Shown piece by piece: positions 31,879 through 34,385 of a stretch of 34,385 nt of DNA (position 1 is the stretch's first letter; the number at the start of each line of letters is the position of its first letter). This DNA comes from Nitrososphaerales archaeon. GTDB taxonomy: Archaea; Thermoproteota; Nitrososphaeria; Nitrososphaerales; UBA213. The position numbers and the translations under genes were made by a program. The stretch is from the NCBI GenBank assembly GCA_038868975.1, contig JAWCSA010000007.1, positions 1 to 34,385 on the forward strand. The letters are read 5' to 3'. The notes under the pieces are model-generated. The model did not search any database, was not told the origin of the DNA, and saw only the letters and a program-made list of their open reading frames with translations.

Positions 31879-32955
31879 CTAACGTACCGATCTTTCCTTT
31901 AACCATGATGCCACGTCTGGAATTATACGCTCCTGTGAGTATTTGCTTGAAAGTAAACCTATATGACCTGTAGGATAAACCTTGAGCTCCTTGTCCTCGC
32001 TTGATACGTTATAGTTAAGTGGTATACTGCATTCAGGTGATACCAAGTGATCGTCTTCTGCCACGACTGTAAGTAATGGCACATCGATCTTACGTAGGTC
32101 AATCAGCTTATCGCCAAGTTTCATCTGATTTTTAACAAGCAAATTTTTCTGGTAAATATCCTTTATCCACTGTCTGAATGTTTCACCAGCTATGGGCGGT
32201 GTGTCGTAAAGCCATTTTTCGACACGTAAGAAATTTTGAACAAAATCGGTATCGTGAAGGTTGTTTGTGAATTCTATATATTTTCTTACATTCTGCTTGA
32301 AAGGCTTCAATATGCTGTAGCAAAGATACAGGAATTCAGGTGGTATGTTTCCGTAATTGTTTATTAGCAGATCAGCGTCTATATGTTTGGATAGATTGCC
32401 TAAGACGGTCGTGTCCTTCTCGCTATCAATGACAGGCGCTGTGACATACAGATTCTTTACCTTTTCTCCATGAAGCGATGCATACATTACGGACATAGTT
32501 CCGCCCATGCAATAGCCATGAATTGAAATCTTTTCTTGATAAGAAGCGTCCCTTACCAAGTCGACAAAATAATCTATGAATCTGTTGACATAGTCATCAA
32601 ATGTTAAATATTGATCTATTTGTTCAGGTTCACCCCAGTCTATCATATAAACATCAAAACCTTGGTTCAGCATACCCCTCACCCAGCTCCTATCTGGTTG
32701 AAGATCCAGCACATAATACTTGTTTATGAGAGCATAGACTACCAACAGAGGAACAGGATGGGGTTTTTCGACAAATGGCTTGTAATGCAGCAACCGTATA
32801 TTCCTCCCCTTATGAACTACATCTGCTGGTGTCGTTCCAACATCGATACTGCCAATACTTTTCGCCGCTTTAGAAACCTGCAATACACCTTTGTTGAATT
32901 GCTGTATTTGCTGCATAATGGTCAAAAATATATCGGAGTAATCTTTCTTACTCAT
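31879..32955 (-). CDS. phaC: Class III PHA synthase catalytic subunit
   Basis: From ATG 32955 the protein is 358 residues, the normal length for class III PhaC. It polymerises hydroxyacyl-CoA into polyhydroxyalkanoate on granules together with PhaE. The lipase-like box is GYCMGG with nucleophile Cys149; the acid is AEDDHLVSP (Asp302) and the base TGHIGLLSS (His331). These numbers equal those known for Allochromatium vinosum PhaC, supporting this start over the frame's earlier TTG (32973). Other family stretches: YALINKYYVLDLQPDRSWVR and GFDVYMIDWGEP. The start lies 1 base after the phaE stop (TGAAATG), so the two are translationally coupled. Confidence 0.95.
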   Translation of the reverse strand: MSKKDYSDIFLTIMQQIQQFNKGVLQVSKAAKSIGSIDVGTTPADVVHKGRNIRLLHYKPFVEKPHPVPLLVVYALINKYYVLDLQPDRSWVRGMLNQGFDVYMIDWGEPEQIDQYLTFDDYVNRFIDYFVDLVRDASYQEKISIHGYCMGGTMSVMYASLHGEKVKNLYVTAPVIDSEKDTTVLGNLSKHIDADLLINNYGNIPPEFLYLCYSILKPFKQNVRKYIEFTNNLHDTDFVQNFLRVEKWLYDTPPIAGETFRQWIKDIYQKNLLVKNQMKLGDKLIDLRKIDVPLLTVVAEDDHLVSPECSIPLNYNVSSEDKELKVYPTGHIGLLSSKYSQERIIPDVASWLKERSVR

Positions 32956-32956
32956 T

Positions 32957-33559
32957 TCACAAAACCTTAGCAATATCCTTCTTCTTTCCTCCAGAAATTT
33001 CTTCTATGACATCTGAGATCTCTTTCAGTTTCTTCTTTATGCGTTCTATCTCTTCATAGACACTTTCGATCTCACTGCGTGTTGGCATGTCGAGGTTTTT
33101 GGAATAAATTTCAACGAGTTTCCGTACATGCACATTAAACTGTACTTCATGTTTTAGCAACTCACCAAAAATCATAGCAAACTCTTCTGAATCAAAAAGG
33201 GTTGTAAATTCGTCTTCAAACGTTTCGATCCAGATCTTCTTTACCTCTTCCTTTGACTTTTCATCTGTTATATCAATAGGACACTTAGCCAATACCTTTC
33301 TTGTTGCCTCAATCCATGTAGCACTAACCTTAGCATAGTACCGCGTCAATATTTTATTAAAAGCCGTAAGCTCTTCTGTAGCTTTTGCAAGTTCAGCATT
33401 TATTGTTACGGAATTCTTTATTAAACTCGCAGCAGGACCGATAGTTGGCATTTCAGGAGTTCTATTCTGCAACCAGTTAAGGGTATCGGCCCACGACTCG
33501 ATCATATTTTTTAATATCTCAGAATTTTCCTTATCGTTAGACTGTGACTTGTCTGTCAA
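32957..33559 (-). CDS. phaE: Class III PHA synthase subunit PhaE
   Basis: This 200-residue helical protein ends with the family's typical C-terminus (DMPTRSEIESVYEEIERIKK then KLKEISDVIEEISGG), a coiled coil that follows the 'P-T-R-S-E' motif. Upstream are DTLNWLQNRTPEMPTIGPAA and ATRKVLAKCPIDITDEKSKE. It is shorter than the bacterial PhaE of purple sulfur bacteria, as usual in archaea. PhaE is needed for PhaC activity. The TTG start at 33559 is fixed by AAAGGTGG a few bases upstream on the minus strand. First gene of a phaE-phaC operon. Confidence 0.9.
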   Translation of the reverse strand: MTDKSQSNDKENSEILKNMIESWADTLNWLQNRTPEMPTIGPAASLIKNSVTINAELAKATEELTAFNKILTRYYAKVSATWIEATRKVLAKCPIDITDEKSKEEVKKIWIETFEDEFTTLFDSEEFAMIFGELLKHEVQFNVHVRKLVEIYSKNLDMPTRSEIESVYEEIERIKKKLKEISDVIEEISGGKKKDIAKVL

Positions 33560-33626
33560 AGATAACCACCTTTGTAGGTCAGAAACCTTACAGAAAGTAA
33601 CCTTTCACCGATGTCCCCTACATTGG

Positions 33627-33640
33627 CAAATTTATACTTT
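33627..33640 (-). promoter_or_regulatory. TATA box of the phaEC operon
   Basis: On the minus strand AAGTATAAATTTGC lies about 70 bases before the TTG start, giving a leader of roughly 40 bases that includes the ribosome-binding site. This agrees with a leadered, Shine-Dalgarno-dependent message. Confidence 0.5.
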
Positions 33641-34054
33641 GTTCCTAGCGTATGACAGCGTTTGGAGGGGGTACGCATGGTTAATCTATACGTATGTAAA
33701 TTGTATATTTTTCGGTTACTATATTTCACAAATTAACACGAGAAAACATAAGTGAACCAAAAATTGCTCAAATGATATTGTTGTTGAACTATTTCTCAAG
33801 ACGGTAACGTTACATTCATTGGTGCATAGAAGGTTGAGGAGACACTGGTTAAATTGTCTGAAAAGATAATCTCAGGTCAGAAACGCTCCAGGAGCGCGAA
33901 TTCAAGGTTATAATAACAATGAAAGAGTAAAAGACACGGGTTGCTGTTTAGCATGGCTTCATTTGACAGGTAACCGTGGTTATTGTGATAGAAAAAATAT
34001 CTGAGGCATGGGTATAATTCAATCTGGAGTATTCTGATTTGTTAAGAATATCGA
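33641..34054. other. Intergenic region without a recognised gene
   Basis: AT-rich DNA between the phaEC promoter and a transposase fragment. Open frames here (such as one to 33755) have no protein-like content. It should contain the right end of the neighbouring insertion sequence, but without the other end I cannot place the terminal repeat. Confidence 0.35.
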
Positions 34055-34385
34055 TTAACTTACAAGCATATGCTTAAGAGCTCTTAACGGTCTCCTTGTC
34101 AGGTAATTGTAGTATACCATCACCTGATAAAGCAGTACTGACAATAGCACTATGCTCTTTGCCTTATCCAATCCTCTTACTGGCAATGGGTCTATATCAA
34201 ATACGTCCTTGATGTGCTCTATCAATGGTTCAACAGACTTGCTCCTCCATGCATATATGCACTGCCCCAGTTCAGAATCGTAAAAGTGTAATAGTTCGAG
34301 CCTTTCACCATCTGTATGCTCGTACCTTGTTATTGGACACACGAGCTCAAGATTCATGTTTTTGCTGAACTCATACAGTGCATGG
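34055..34385 (-). CDS. Transposase, C-terminal part (runs off the window)
   Basis: The frame is open to the window edge (HALYEFSKN precedes the first Met at 34357), so only the C-terminal 110 or so residues are seen. It shows the end of a DDE transposase: IYAWRSKSVEPLIEHIKDVF with the catalytic Glu, then DIDPLPVRGLDKAKSIVLLS and LYQVMVYYNYLTRRPLRALK. It differs from the 1389-bp IS transposase, so this is a second IS family. Whether the gene is whole cannot be judged here. Confidence 0.75.
   Translation of the reverse strand, partial: HALYEFSKNMNLELVCPITRYEHTDGERLELLHFYDSELGQCIYAWRSKSVEPLIEHIKDVFDIDPLPVRGLDKAKSIVLLSVLLYQVMVYYNYLTRRPLRALKHMLVS

Overview
The window looks like chromosome of a Nitrososphaerota (Thaumarchaeota) archaeon. 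Pointers are an archaeal informational gene set (Trm-G10-type tRNA methyltransferase, RNase Z, class I CCA-adding enzyme, 2'-5' RNA ligase, COG2112 kinase, PAC2 protein, UPF0200/UPF0201 pair), frequent leaderless GTG/TTG starts with TATA-like boxes, a class III PHA synthase locus with an AbrB-type protein, and a true tubulin homologue of the artubulin kind. Genus was not determined.

Layout. (1) 1-5200 is an accessory, decaying region: about 1.1 kb without a convincing gene, three small genes (two membrane proteins, one HTH), then the wreck of a restriction-modification system. The methyltransferase is cut at its 5' end and hit near its 3' end by a 148-bp MITE-like element with 22-bp terminal inverted repeats and a 7-bp target duplication. 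The PmeII-like endonuclease has a nonsense codon and frameshifts. An intact HD-phosphohydrolase/YwgA-like pair follows. (2) 5200-7800 is a phnDCE-type ABC transporter operon behind a 28-bp near-palindrome that resembles a DtxR/IdeR metal box. (3) 8390-19880 is dense core sequence: PRPP synthetase, tRNA methyltransferase and RNase Z; a minus-strand operon of the tubulin homologue and a coiled-coil protein; then small-molecule and RNA-metabolism genes. (4) 20014-25479 is a block bounded by two seemingly identical 1389-bp insertion sequences in direct orientation. It carries a membrane-bound winged-helix regulator, a secreted protein, a broken secreted protein and two 98%-identical 100-bp repeats. 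The flanking tetranucleotides fit integration of a 4077-bp circle by recombination between IS copies. (5) 25751-29700 holds a coiled-coil protein, a zinc-ribbon protein, aconitase and a membrane-anchored protein. (6) 29778-33559 is a polyhydroxyalkanoate island: alpha/beta hydrolase, AbrB-domain protein, phasin-like protein, a small conserved protein, and phaE-phaC on the minus strand. (7) The right edge holds the C-terminal part of another transposase.

How the parts work together: the tubulin/coiled-coil operon is the most striking candidate for a little-described system (a cytoskeletal filament and its partner). The PHA genes form a carbon-storage module. The IS-bounded block and the ruined restriction locus record mobile-element activity. 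All calls come from reading the sequence; no database search was run.
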